Part shown: one piece after another, positions 56,769 to 64,000 of the stretch
How the letters are laid out: every line of letters starts with the position of its first letter
How positions within the stretch are numbered: the first letter of the stretch is position 1
From: Streptomyces sp. NBS 14/10
Lineage (GTDB): Bacteria; Actinomycetota; Actinomycetes; Streptomycetales; Streptomycetaceae
Direction of reading: 5' to 3'
DNA length: 64,000 bases
Assembly (NCBI RefSeq): GCF_002224125.1
Contig: NZ_NCSM01000003.1
Location: 131,747-195,746, forward strand
Translations under genes and position numbers: made by a program
The notes under the pieces: generated by a model
What the model saw: the letters and a program-made list of their open reading frames with translations, nothing else
Told to the model about the DNA's origin: nothing
Database searches by the model: none

Positions 56769-57203
56769 TTAACCGGGCAGAGCCAGCTCGAACCACACCG
56801 TTTTCCCGGTGGCGCCGGCCCGGGCGCCCCAGCGCAGCGCGGAGCGGGCCACCAACTGCAGGCCACGGCCGCTCTCGTCCTCCGGGGTGGCCACACGCTC
56901 GCGCGGCGGATCGGTGAGCGGGTCGGAAACCTCGACCAGCAGGACCGGGTCCCCCGCGGCGCGTTCGCGACGGGCGTACATGCGGACGCCGATCGGGCCG
57001 CTGGCATGCCGCAGCGCGTTGGTGACCAACTCGCTCACCAGCAACACCGTCATATCGCCCAGCGGCGCAAGCCCCCAGCGCTCCAGCGCCTCGCGCACCT
57101 GGGAACGGACCACCCGGACGGCACCGGGCTCGGCGGGGAGGACCCACTCGACGGGGCCGGGCCGGCCGGGCCCGGAACCGGCCGCTCCTGTGCCGTCCGT
57201 CAC
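56769..57203 (-). CDS. ATP-binding anti-sigma-factor-like HATPase
   Basis: The 144-residue GHKL ATPase has the N-box MTVLLVSELVTNALRHASG, the G1-like region VEVSDPLTDPP and the G2 box DESGRGLQLVARSALRWG. The start at GTG 57203 is chosen because GGGGGAAG lies at proper spacing; earlier in-frame GTG or TTG codons (57212, 57224, 57230) overlap or precede it. It lies 169 bases upstream of the multi-domain phosphatase on the same strand and may act in the same partner-switching pathway. Confidence 0.87.
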   Translation of the reverse strand: MTDGTGAAGSGPGRPGPVEWVLPAEPGAVRVVRSQVREALERWGLAPLGDMTVLLVSELVTNALRHASGPIGVRMYARRERAAGDPVLLVEVSDPLTDPPRERVATPEDESGRGLQLVARSALRWGARAGATGKTVWFELALPG

Positions 57204-57346
57204 GCCGATCACTTCCCCCGACACGTCCAAGCCCCGCCGGAATGTATGGATTCAGGGAGGTTAATCAGTACATACCCGATATCCGGGCGGGGTACCGTCG
57301 ACCATCTTGCCGGGTACATCAGCGCGGGCCCCTTCGACGACAGGCC

Positions 57347-57742
57347 CTACGCGCTCAGCAGCCGCCGTACCGCCTCGGCCACCGCCGGACGGTCCTCGTC
57401 CAGCCAGTCGACCTCGTCCACGCGGTCGGGCGGCAGCCAGCGCAGCTCGTCGTGGTCCTCCAGCGGGCGCGGCTCACCGGAGCAGAGCTCCGCGGTCCAC
57501 ACCTGTAGGACGTACCCCGGCTTGAGGGTCCACTCGCCGGGCAGCCGCTCCAGCGGCCGCACCTCGACGCCCAGCTCCTCGCGCAGCTCGCGCACGAGGG
57601 TCTGCTGCGGCGTCTCGCCCGGCTCCGCCTTGCCGCCGGGCAGCTCCCAGCGGCCCGCGAGCTCGGGCGGGGCGCTGCGCCGCGCGGCCAGCAGCCGCCC
57701 CTGGTCGAACACCGCTCCGCCCACCACCACGCGCACCGTCAT
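57347..57742 (-). CDS. NUDIX hydrolase (MutT-like)
   Basis: The 131-residue protein has a complete NUDIX box [23 protein letters not shown] (shown here only by its key residues: G-x5-E-x7-REL-x-EE-x-G). The MutT-like context RWELPGGK before the box and the short length suggest hydrolysis of oxidised or non-canonical nucleoside triphosphates, although the substrate is not fixed by sequence. The ATG at 57742 opens a typical [12 protein letters not shown] start. Confidence 0.88.
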   Translation of the reverse strand: MTVRVVVGGAVFDQGRLLAARRSAPPELAGRWELPGGKAEPGETPQQTLVRELREELGVEVRPLERLPGEWTLKPGYVLQVWTAELCSGEPRPLEDHDELRWLPPDRVDEVDWLDEDRPAVAEAVRRLLSA

Positions 57743-57831
57743 GCGCCGCACCCTACGGGAGGGAGTCCCCCGGGATGCGGCGCGGGCGATGACGGTGAAA
57801 GGCGGCGGCGGGAACGCGGGCCGGGGGCCGC

Positions 57832-58017
57832 TCAGCGGGCCTGTCGGGAGGCCGCGGTCCGCTCGACGACGTAGAGCTGCTCCTTGCTCTGCGAGTCGAG
57901 CCGGTCGGCCACTTCCTGGGCCTCGGTCTTGGTGGCGTAACGGCCGACGCGATAGCGATTGCCGTTGTCGTCCTGGCGGATGACGAGCCATGGCAGGACG
58001 GCATTGCTGTCACTCAT
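57832..58017 (-). CDS. Small SPOR-like domain protein
   Basis: The 61-residue protein [25 protein letters not shown] ... RLDSQ resembles one SPOR-type beta-alpha-beta unit, the fold that binds denuded peptidoglycan in division proteins. It has no signal peptide or membrane helix, so a periplasmic role is doubtful; such short SPOR-like proteins are common in Streptomyces and uncharacterised. GGAGGG precedes the ATG at 58017. The sequence is described here by segments only. Confidence 0.7.
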   Translation of the reverse strand: MSDSNAVLPWLVIRQDDNGNRYRVGRYATKTEAQEVADRLDSQSKEQLYVVERTAASRQAR

Positions 58018-58236
58018 CGGTCCGCCCCCTCCAATCTGGCGCGCCCCCGCGCACGCCTCTGTGACTCCGGTAAGGAATTCCCGATCCGCATATGCCCGAG
58101 CCTACGCCCAACCTTCACGCACCGGATACGCCTTCTTACAACGAGGTACTCATCCGGCCAGCCGCCGGTCATCGGCGGCGTGGCCGGTCGAGGTGTCGTC
58201 CCGCCAAGGCGGCACCCTCGTCCGGCCCGCACCGTG

Positions 58237-59931
58237 TCAGACGCCCGCGGCCGCCTTCTCGCGCCGGTCGTCGTCCGCCTCGCCCGCGGCCTCATTCGCG
58301 GCCTCCGCGGCCTCGGCCTCGGCGTCGGCGGCCAGCTCCTGCTCAGCCTGCACCAGGGACGGGTTGCGCCATGCGCTGCCCACGCCCCAGGCGTAGAAGA
58401 CCAGACCGATCACGGCCACGATCAGGAAGTCCCAGCCGTTGGCCAGACTGCCGCGGCCGCCGTACTTCTTGCTGCCGAGGTACGAGACCGTGGCCATGAC
58501 CAGCAGGTACGACACCATCCAGGCGCCCCCCTTGAGGTGCGGCTTCAGCTCGGCCCACGGCTTGCGCAGCTCGTACCAGGCCCAGATCGGCAGACCGATC
58601 GCCATGATCAGGATGACCTTGCCGGTCAGCGGCCAGCGGGCCCAGTACAGGACGAGCGAGCCGAAGACCATCGCGATCGGCGCGATGATCGGCATCGCAC
58701 GCAGCTTCACCGGGCGCGGCAGGTCCGGGGAGAGCCGGCGCAGCGACATCACGGCGACCGGGCCGGTGATGTACGAGATGACGGTCGCGACGGAGACGAT
58801 CTCGGCGAGCGAGCCCCAGCCGCGGAAGACCGCGAGGAACGCGAAGGCGATCACCAGGTTGAGCAGCAGCGCCGGGCGCGGGATACCGGTCTTGGGGTCG
58901 ACCTTGCCGAAGATCTTGGGCAGGTGACCGTTCTCCTGGACACCGTGGATCATGCGCGAGGTGGTGGCCGCGTAGATCATGCCGGTGCCGGACGGGGAGA
59001 TGAAGGCGTCCGCGTACAGCAGCAGCGCCAGCCAGTTCAGGCCCCAGGCGGTGGCCAGGTCGGCGAGCGGGGAGTTGAAGGTCAGGCTCGACCAGCCGCC
59101 GTGCGACAGATCGGCGGCCGGGACCGCGCCCAGGAAGGCGACCTGCAGGGCGACGTAGATCACCAGCGAGATGAGGATGGAGCTGATGACGGCCTTGGGC
59201 AGGGACTTGCCGGGGTTGCGCGCCTCGCCCGCCATGTTGAGCGGGGACTGGAAGCCGTTGTACGCCCAGACGATGCCGGAGACCGCGACGGCGGTGAACA
59301 CCGAGCTCCAGCCGTTGGGGGTGAAGCCGCCGTTGTTGCTGATGTTGCCGCTGTCGAAGTGGGCCAGCAGCAGGGCGCCCGCGGTCAGCGCCGGGACGAC
59401 CAGCTTGAAGACGGTGATCGCGGTGTTGGTCTTCGCGAACAGGGTGATCGCGAACCAGTTGAGGAAGAAGTAGAAGACCAACAGGACGGAGGCGAGGATG
59501 ACGCCGGTGCCGGTCAGCTCCTTCCCGTCGTACAGCTGCTTCGCCCAGCTGAAGTCCCAGGAGCTCATGTACTGGATGGAGGCGGTGGCCTCACCCGGGA
59601 TCACCGAGACGATGGCGATCCAGTTGGCCCAGGCGGCCAGATAGCCGGCGAGCGAGCCGTGCGAGTACTGCCCGAACCGGACCATGCCGCCGGCCTTGGG
59701 GAACATCGAGCCGAGCTCGGAATAGGTCAGGGCGATGGTCAGGGCGACCGCGGCGCCGATCACCCAGGCGAGAATGGCGGCGGGGCCGGCCAGTGACGCG
59801 GCTCGCTCGGCACCGAAGAGCCAGCCGGAGCCAATGATGGAACCGAGGCCGACCGCGGTGAGCGACACCGTTCCGAGCGACCTTTTGTAATGCGAGTGGG
59901 AACCTTGTTCATTGCTCAACGTCCCTGACAC
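58237..59931 (-). CDS. APC family amino-acid permease
   Basis: The 564-residue permease has about 12 transmembrane helices and the APC hallmark SLTAVGLGSIIGSGWLFGAERAA in helix 1 and GGMVRFGQYSHG in the following loop. The C-terminal ~40 residues are a cytoplasmic Ala/Glu/Asp-rich tail. It is probably a proton-coupled amino-acid importer (aspartate-type APC members look similar), but the substrate is not certain. The start is uncertain: GTG 59931 is used, with TTG 59919 as an alternative; the longer ATG version starts inside the presumed promoter. Heptamer repeats lie upstream. Confidence 0.85.
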   Translation of the reverse strand: MSGTLSNEQGSHSHYKRSLGTVSLTAVGLGSIIGSGWLFGAERAASLAGPAAILAWVIGAAVALTIALTYSELGSMFPKAGGMVRFGQYSHGSLAGYLAAWANWIAIVSVIPGEATASIQYMSSWDFSWAKQLYDGKELTGTGVILASVLLVFYFFLNWFAITLFAKTNTAITVFKLVVPALTAGALLLAHFDSGNISNNGGFTPNGWSSVFTAVAVSGIVWAYNGFQSPLNMAGEARNPGKSLPKAVISSILISLVIYVALQVAFLGAVPAADLSHGGWSSLTFNSPLADLATAWGLNWLALLLYADAFISPSGTGMIYAATTSRMIHGVQENGHLPKIFGKVDPKTGIPRPALLLNLVIAFAFLAVFRGWGSLAEIVSVATVISYITGPVAVMSLRRLSPDLPRPVKLRAMPIIAPIAMVFGSLVLYWARWPLTGKVILIMAIGLPIWAWYELRKPWAELKPHLKGGAWMVSYLLVMATVSYLGSKKYGGRGSLANGWDFLIVAVIGLVFYAWGVGSAWRNPSLVQAEQELAADAEAEAAEAANEAAGEADDDRREKAAAGV

Positions 59932-60007
59932 TCCCTTCGTCCCCCATAGCTGTACCTGATGCAAACGGCCGTCATCGTACATACGAATTGAAGGGGTGCT
60001 TCGCGGG

Positions 60008-60024
60008 TTTGAGCTGAGTTTGAG
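60008..60024 (+). promoter_or_regulatory. Direct hexamer repeat TTTGAG, 11-bp period
   Basis: TTTGAGCTGAGTTTGAG contains two TTTGAG units 11 bp apart. Its sequence matches the reverse complement of 60330-60346 at 16 of 17 positions. It lies about 77-93 bases upstream of the APC permease start, a position suitable for a regulator-binding site at the promoter. Confidence 0.6.
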
Positions 60025-60302
60025 GTCCGGCTCTCACGGATGTGCGCTGGAGTGCATCAGCGCAGGTCAATCACTGGTAAAATCCATGAGAAGCATAAGT
60101 CAAGGGCGGTTTGGCGGGCCCTTCGCGGAATCTTTACCGGCCGGGCACGGGACTTATTAATCCCGCCCGTAATCGCCGGTACCTCACCGGGGAAGAAGCG
60201 ACTCTTCCGTAAAGTTCGTGCCCAGCTGCCGCGAATGAACCCGGATGGTTGAGTGACGCGAGTTGAGCACGATGTGCCGCTTTTCATGTAGCAGGCACGG
60301 AG

Positions 60303-60347
60303 CTCAAATCTACCTCAAATTCCACTGAGCTCAAATTCAGCTCAAAT
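60303..60347 (-). promoter_or_regulatory. Four CTCAAAT heptamers in two 11-bp-spaced pairs
   Basis: CTCAAAT occurs at 60303, 60314, 60330 and 60341: two pairs, each with an 11-bp period (7-base repeat plus 4-base spacer). Heptamers spaced 11 bp are the binding pattern of SARP/OmpR-type winged-helix activators. The distal pair is the inverted, near-identical copy of the site at 60008-60024. Confidence 0.65.
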
Positions 60348-60383
60348 CCTTTTCCGATTACCTGGGTTGAGGAATGTTTCCGC

Positions 60384-61136
60384 TCACTTCACTGGGAGGT
60401 GGTACGCGACGCGGTATCGCTCGGCCAGCACCACCACATCGGCCGTCTCTACGGGGCGGCCGCCCGCGAAGTACGTACGTGAGATGACGAGTACGGAGTG
60501 GCCCGGCACCCCGCCCAGCGTCAGCACCTCCTCGGCCCGGCCGGGCCGCGCGGAGACCTCCTCCGTCACGTTGTCCACCACGACGTCGATCGCGGCCATC
60601 CGCTCGACCACACCGCGCCCGGCCAGCGGCCCCTCCTCGGGCAGCACCACGGGCGAGCGGCCGGTGAGGGCAAGCGGCTCCCAGGAGGTGGAGATCATCA
60701 CCGCGTCCCCCGCGGCCCGGAACACATACCGGGTGCGCATGACCCGCTCCCCGGGCGCGATACACAGCCGCAGCGCGGTCTCGCGCCCGGCCTCCTCCTG
60801 CTCGCTGCTGGACTCCCAGGTGCCGATGATCCGGTCGTCGGCCTGCTCCTGGCGGAACGGATTGGACCGGTCGCCGTCACGGAAGCCCGTACGGACCAGA
60901 CGGCGCGGGACGGGCCGCGCACGGACGTAGGTGCCGGAGCCGGAACGGCCCTCGACCAGCCCCTCGGCCATCAGGACCTTGCGCGCCTCGAGGGCGACGG
61001 TGTCGGAGACCCCGTACTCCTCGCGGATCCGGGCCTGGGAGGGGAGGCGGGTGTGCGGTGGCAGCTCGCCGGTGGTGATCTTCTTCCGGAGGTCGTCGGC
61101 GACTCGGAGATATGCGGGCTGATCACCAAAGGCCAC
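60384..61136 (-). CDS. GntR family regulator (HutC/UTRA type)
   Basis: The 250-residue regulator has a winged helix (PAYLRVADDLRKKI; RLPSQARIREEYGVSDTVALEARKVLMAEGLVEG, residues ~7-70) and a C-terminal UTRA ligand domain (RTRYVFRAAGDAVMISTSWEPL ... HSVLVISRTYFAGGRPVETADVV). The GTG at 61136 follows GGGAGCG; an earlier in-frame start would add 20 unrelated residues. It lies upstream of the APC permease gene on the same strand, but 452 bases apart. Repeats just upstream of its start may be an autoregulatory operator. Confidence 0.88.
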   Translation of the reverse strand: MAFGDQPAYLRVADDLRKKITTGELPPHTRLPSQARIREEYGVSDTVALEARKVLMAEGLVEGRSGSGTYVRARPVPRRLVRTGFRDGDRSNPFRQEQADDRIIGTWESSSEQEEAGRETALRLCIAPGERVMRTRYVFRAAGDAVMISTSWEPLALTGRSPVVLPEEGPLAGRGVVERMAAIDVVVDNVTEEVSARPGRAEEVLTLGGVPGHSVLVISRTYFAGGRPVETADVVVLAERYRVAYHLPVK

Positions 61137-61171
61137 GAGCGCTCCCAGTGGTTGACAATCGGCAACAGCTT

Positions 61172-61203
61172 CGCAACCGAGGGTTGTCATCCGCAACCGA
61201 GGG
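61172..61203. promoter_or_regulatory. Direct repeat CGCAACCGAGGG upstream of the GntR gene
   Basis: CGCAACCGAGGG occurs at 61172-61183 and 61192-61203 (20-bp period). Nearby GTTGAC (61151) and GTTGTC (61184) half-sites give GTTG...CAAC inverted pairs. The block lies 36-67 bases upstream of the GntR start, where an autoregulatory operator would be expected. Confidence 0.45.
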
Positions 61204-61297
61204 CCAGAGCTTCACCGGAAGTGGTGAACTGCAGCTCAGAGACGTTTACTTCGACAACGACGCATAAGGTCGGTATCAATGGCGATCAACACCTGAC

Positions 61298-61367
61298 CAT
61301 CGCCGTAAGGCAGCGTTGCATCGCCGTACACCGCCGCCACACTGGCGAGCATCGCCGTACACCGCCG
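61298..61367. repeat. Three CATCGCCGTA repeats upstream of the M1 peptidase gene
   Basis: CATCGCCGTA occurs at 61298, 61319 and 61350, i.e. 21 and 31 bp apart, close to two and three helical turns. The last two copies extend to a 19-base exact repeat (61318-61336 and 61349-61367). The block ends 31 bases before the M1 peptidase start. Confidence 0.6.
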
Positions 61368-61398
61368 TTCATCCGCCGGTCCCCCACAGGAGCCCGCC

Positions 61399-62820
61399 GT
61401 GCGCACTCGCCCCACCCCGCGGCCGCTGCCCGCCGCCCTCGCCCTGCTGCTGTGCGCCGCGTGCACCGGCGGCGCGGGGGCCAAGGACGCCGCCGACGAC
61501 ATCCCCGGGGCACGGCCCGGCACCGCCGGGGTCGGCGATCCGCTCTTCCCCAAGCTCGGCAACGGCGGCTACGACGTATCCCGTTACCGCCTCACCCTCG
61601 ACTACGCCCCCGACTCCCACCGCCTCAAGGGCACCGCCGAACTCACCGCCCGCACCACCCGCGCCCTGACCTCCTTCCACCTGGACCTCGCCGGACTGCG
61701 GGTGCGCGAGGCCACGGTCGACGGCCGGCCCGCGAAGACCGCGCGCAGCGGCACGGAGCTGACGCTCACCCCCGCCGCCGCCCTCCCCAAGGGCCGTACG
61801 TTCAAGACCACGGTCGTCTACGACGGCAAGCCGAAGACCATCACGGACCCGGACGGCTCGGAGGAGGGCTGGATCAAGTCGGCCGACGGGGCCGTGGCGG
61901 TCGGCGAACCCACCGGCTCCATGGCCTGGTTCCCGGGGAACCACCACCCCTCCGACAAGGCCGCGTACGACATCACCATCACCGTCCCCCAGGGCTACAC
62001 CGCCGTATCCAACGGCGAGTTGACGCAGCGCGGCGAACACGGCGACCACACCACCTTCCGCTGGCACACCGGCGAGCCCATGGCGAGCTATCTGGCCACC
62101 GTCGCCATCGACGACTTCGACATCCACACCACGACCACCGACGGCACGCTCCCCCAGTACGTCGCCGTAGAACCCGAACTGGCCGACCGGGCCGCCGACG
62201 TCCCCGACCAGGTCACCGATGTCATCGACTGGGAGACCCGGACCTTCGGCCCGTACCCCTTCTCCTCCACCGGCGCGATCGTCGCCGACCTGCCCGACCT
62301 CGGCTACGCCCTGGAGACCCAGACCAAACCGCTCTATCCGTCCCCGCCCAGCGAGCCGCTGATCGTGCACGAACTCGCCCACCAGTGGTTCGGCAACTCC
62401 GTGACGCCCCGGACCTGGAAGGACATGTGGCTCAACGAAGGGTTCGCCACCTACGCCGAGTGGCTGTGGGAGGAGGACCACCACGGCCGCACCGCCCAGG
62501 GGGTCTTCGACGACTTCTACGACGGCACGGACGACGAGAGCGAGGGCATCTGGGACTTCCCGCCCGCCGCCCCGCCCAGCGCCGGCCGGGTCTCGGACCC
62601 GCCCGTCTACGGCCGCGGGGCGATGGTGCTGCACAAGGTGCGCGAGGCCGTCGGGGACAAGACCTTCTTCGCCATCCTGCGCGCCTGGACCCGGGACCAC
62701 CGCCACGGCAACGCCGACACCGCGCAGTTCATCGCGCTGTGCGAGAAGAAGTCGGGCAAGGATCTCAAGGACCTCTTCGACGTCTGGCTGTACGCGGACG
62801 CCAAGCCGAAGAAGCCGTGA
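61399..62820 (+). CDS. M1 family zinc metallopeptidase, lipoprotein
   Basis: The 473-residue aminopeptidase-like protein has a signal peptide with lipobox LLCAAC (Cys at about residue 21), an N-terminal beta-saddle domain and the thermolysin-like catalytic domain. The zinc site is complete: His324, Glu325 and His328 in HELAHQWFG and Glu347 in WLNEGF. The exopeptidase G-x-M-E-N motif of classical M1 enzymes is replaced by GYALETQT. It lacks the C-terminal helical domain of larger M1 enzymes. The GTG at 61399 follows AGGAG. It should act outside the cell on peptides, supplying substrates for peptide importers. Confidence 0.9.
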   Translation: MRTRPTPRPLPAALALLLCAACTGGAGAKDAADDIPGARPGTAGVGDPLFPKLGNGGYDVSRYRLTLDYAPDSHRLKGTAELTARTTRALTSFHLDLAGLRVREATVDGRPAKTARSGTELTLTPAAALPKGRTFKTTVVYDGKPKTITDPDGSEEGWIKSADGAVAVGEPTGSMAWFPGNHHPSDKAAYDITITVPQGYTAVSNGELTQRGEHGDHTTFRWHTGEPMASYLATVAIDDFDIHTTTTDGTLPQYVAVEPELADRAADVPDQVTDVIDWETRTFGPYPFSSTGAIVADLPDLGYALETQTKPLYPSPPSEPLIVHELAHQWFGNSVTPRTWKDMWLNEGFATYAEWLWEEDHHGRTAQGVFDDFYDGTDDESEGIWDFPPAAPPSAGRVSDPPVYGRGAMVLHKVREAVGDKTFFAILRAWTRDHRHGNADTAQFIALCEKKSGKDLKDLFDVWLYADAKPKKP

Positions 62821-62830
62821 CGCGCCGCCC

Positions 62831-63637
62831 TCAGCGCCCCGCGCCGGGTGCCGGGATGGCGAGGACGCGGTCCCGCAGGACTGGAAGCTCCGTACGGATC
62901 GCCGCGACCGTGTCCATCTCGACCTCAACGGTCAGGATCTCCTCGCCCGCCCCGGCCTCGGCGAGCACCGTGCCCCATGGATCGACCACCAGACTGCCGC
63001 CCGCCTGCTCCATCCCACCGTGGGTCCCCGCGGCGCAGCACGCCAGGACGACGGCCTGCTCCTCGACCGCGCGGGCGCGCACCAGGATCCGCCACTGTTC
63101 GCGGCGCCGGGCCGGCCAGGCGGCGGGCACGGCCAGGATCTCCGTCCCGGCATCGACCAGGGCCCGGAACAGCTCGGGAAATCGCAGGTCATAGCAGGTG
63201 GCGAGGCCGAGCTCGCCGAGTTCGGTGGGGACCGTCACGACATCCCGCCCGGCGGCCATCCAGGCGGCCTCACCGGTGTCGAAGCCATAGCGGTGGATCT
63301 TGCGGTACGTACGGCGCAGCGCCCCCGTCCGGTCGAAGACCAGCGCGGTGTTGTAGAGCGCGCCGTCGCCGTCGCGCTCGACCACCGTGCCCGCGTGCAG
63401 CCACACGGCCGCGGACCTGGCCGCGGCCGACATGGCGCGCAGGGTCGGCCCGTCGGTGCTGATGGGCTCGGCGCCGGTCTGCCAGTCGTCGTAGGCCCAA
63501 GCGCCGGTCGTCCAGAGCTCGGGGAGCACCACGATGTCGTCGCCGGCCCGGCCGCGGACCAATGCGGCGGCGCGTGCCCGGCGGTCGTCGGCGGATTCGG
63601 CGTCCGAGACCGAGAGCTGGACCAGAGAAACGCGCAT
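62831..63637 (-). CDS. Carbon-nitrogen hydrolase (nitrilase superfamily amidase)
   Basis: The 268-residue protein has the Glu-Lys-Cys triad of the nitrilase superfamily: Glu in VVLPELWTTG, Lys in TYRKIHRYGF and Cys in GLATCYDLRFPE. Members cleave amides or nitriles; the size and CYDLRFPE motif fit omega-amidase/YafV-like or NitFhit-related branches. The ATG at 63637 (MRVSLVQLS) is used because GGGGAG lies nine bases upstream; an ATG three codons earlier abuts that site. It is convergent with the M1 peptidase, 10 bases between stops. Confidence 0.88.
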   Translation of the reverse strand: MRVSLVQLSVSDAESADDRRARAAALVRGRAGDDIVVLPELWTTGAWAYDDWQTGAEPISTDGPTLRAMSAAARSAAVWLHAGTVVERDGDGALYNTALVFDRTGALRRTYRKIHRYGFDTGEAAWMAAGRDVVTVPTELGELGLATCYDLRFPELFRALVDAGTEILAVPAAWPARRREQWRILVRARAVEEQAVVLACCAAGTHGGMEQAGGSLVVDPWGTVLAEAGAGEEILTVEVEMDTVAAIRTELPVLRDRVLAIPAPGAGR

Positions 63638-63689
63638 CAGTGACATTCTCCCCGCCGGCCGTACAGCCTGCTACCGCACCAGAGCACGG

Positions 63690-64000
63690 CTACCGCGCCA
63701 GAGCAAGGGCGAGAGCCGCGACGGCCAGCCCCAGATACCCCACGGGAAACGCGATGTTGTGGAAGACGCGCTTGCGCATATGCGCCCCGACGGCACCGAC
63801 GAAGAACAGCACAAGCCCCACCGCGGCGGCCACCCCGATGAACCGGACGCCTGCAAGCCCCAGCAGCAGCCCGGCGGCCCCAGCGGCCTTGAGCCCGGCG
63901 AGCCAGGGGATCCAGCCCCGCGGAACGCCCACTTCCGCCGAGTTCGCGAGCACGAACTCCGCCTTCGCCAGATCCACCACCGCGTTCCCGGCGTTCGCCA
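63690..64000 (-). CDS. DoxX-like small membrane protein, 5' end beyond the window
   Basis: At least 103 residues are encoded to the window edge, where the frame is still open (ANAGNAVVDLAKAEFVLAN). About three to four hydrophobic helices follow (WLAGLKAAGAAGLLLGLAG; FIGVAAAVGLVLFFVGAVG; FPVGYLGLAVAALALAL). The pattern AEFVLANSAEVGVPRGWIPWLAGLKAAGAAGLL is that of DoxX-like membrane proteins (here cited by its key parts). A GTG at 63980 could be mistaken for the start, but the upstream codons fit the family. Function unknown. Confidence 0.75.
   Translation of the reverse strand, partial: ANAGNAVVDLAKAEFVLANSAEVGVPRGWIPWLAGLKAAGAAGLLLGLAGVRFIGVAAAVGLVLFFVGAVGAHMRKRVFHNIAFPVGYLGLAVAALALALAR

Larger units (their letters stand above)
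59932..60383. other. Long promoter region upstream of the APC permease with inverted heptamer repeat blocks
   Basis: This 452-base region lies between the GntR stop and the permease start, both on the minus strand. It is AT-richer than its surroundings and contains two blocks of TTTGAG/CTCAAA repeats (60008-60024 and 60303-60347). A 70-codon open frame at 60040-60252 has no ribosome-binding site and atypical composition and is not called. Confidence 0.55.

Noticed and set aside
60040..60252. Possible 70-residue plus-strand gene in the APC permease upstream region
   Set aside because: No ribosome-binding site, Arg/Lys-rich composition with weak GC bias, and it would lie inside a regulatory region; no family resemblance.
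61298..61367. CRISPR-like repeat spacing
   Set aside because: Only three short repeats with unequal spacing, no cas genes nearby; more likely regulator sites.

Overview
The window is about 64 kb of very GC-rich DNA with codon use, GTG/TTG starts, leaderless promoters and gene families (MshB of mycothiol synthesis, XRE/DUF397 pairs, SpoIIE-type phosphatases, TTA-poor genes) typical of a Streptomyces chromosome. No rRNA, tRNA or CRISPR array is visible. Housekeeping neighbours (mshB, typA, an Sdh1-type succinate dehydrogenase) point to the chromosomal core rather than a plasmid; the stretch from about 17.2 to 38 kb looks more accessory.

Layout. 0.2-7.8 kb: a YoaR-like membrane-anchored protein, a small membrane protein coupled to mshB, a small membrane protein, an S9 prolyl-oligopeptidase-type peptidase and a membrane protein with a Gly/Tyr/Pro tail. 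8.2-17.2 kb: a plus-strand oligopeptide ABC operon in the order permease-binding protein-permease-ATPase-ATPase (the order of the Streptomyces bldK locus). It is split between its two ATPase genes by a 2.7-kb mobile element that has IS5-like ends, a decayed DDE transposase and a large TnpB-like RuvC nuclease. 17.2-23.4 kb: a cupin protein, then a ROK repressor divergent from a sugar ABC uptake operon ending in a Gfo/Idh/MocA oxidoreductase. 23.4-29.1 kb: a second peptide ABC operon on the minus strand. 29.3-35.6 kb: epoxide hydrolase, VOC protein, zinc-less alcohol dehydrogenase divergent from a frameshifted MmyB-like regulator, a TetR regulator divergent from a TetX-like flavoprotein, and a small secreted protein. 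35.7-38.1 kb: an XRE/DUF397 pair divergent from an HATPase, a DUF6247-like protein and a RelE/ParE-like protein. 38.1-44.0 kb: a third peptide ABC operon, paralogous to the second. 44.5-49.3 kb: typA, a lipoprotein and an orphan binding lipoprotein. 49.7-53.8 kb: sdhCAB. 53.8-64 kb: a PAS/GAF/SpoIIE/HATPase phosphatase, a free-standing HATPase, NUDIX, SPOR-like, APC permease, GntR, M1 peptidase, nitrilase-superfamily and DoxX-like genes, the last cut by the window end.

How it works together. Three complete oligopeptide importers, an S9 and an M1 peptidase and an amino-acid permease give the region a strong peptide uptake and breakdown theme. Regulation is visible as paired operators (TetR), an inverted repeat before the sugar operon, heptamer direct repeats upstream of the APC permease, and hairpins 3' of binding-protein genes. 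By eye I found in-frame TTA (bldA-dependent) codons in only two genes: the first permease of the interrupted operon and the RelE-like gene.
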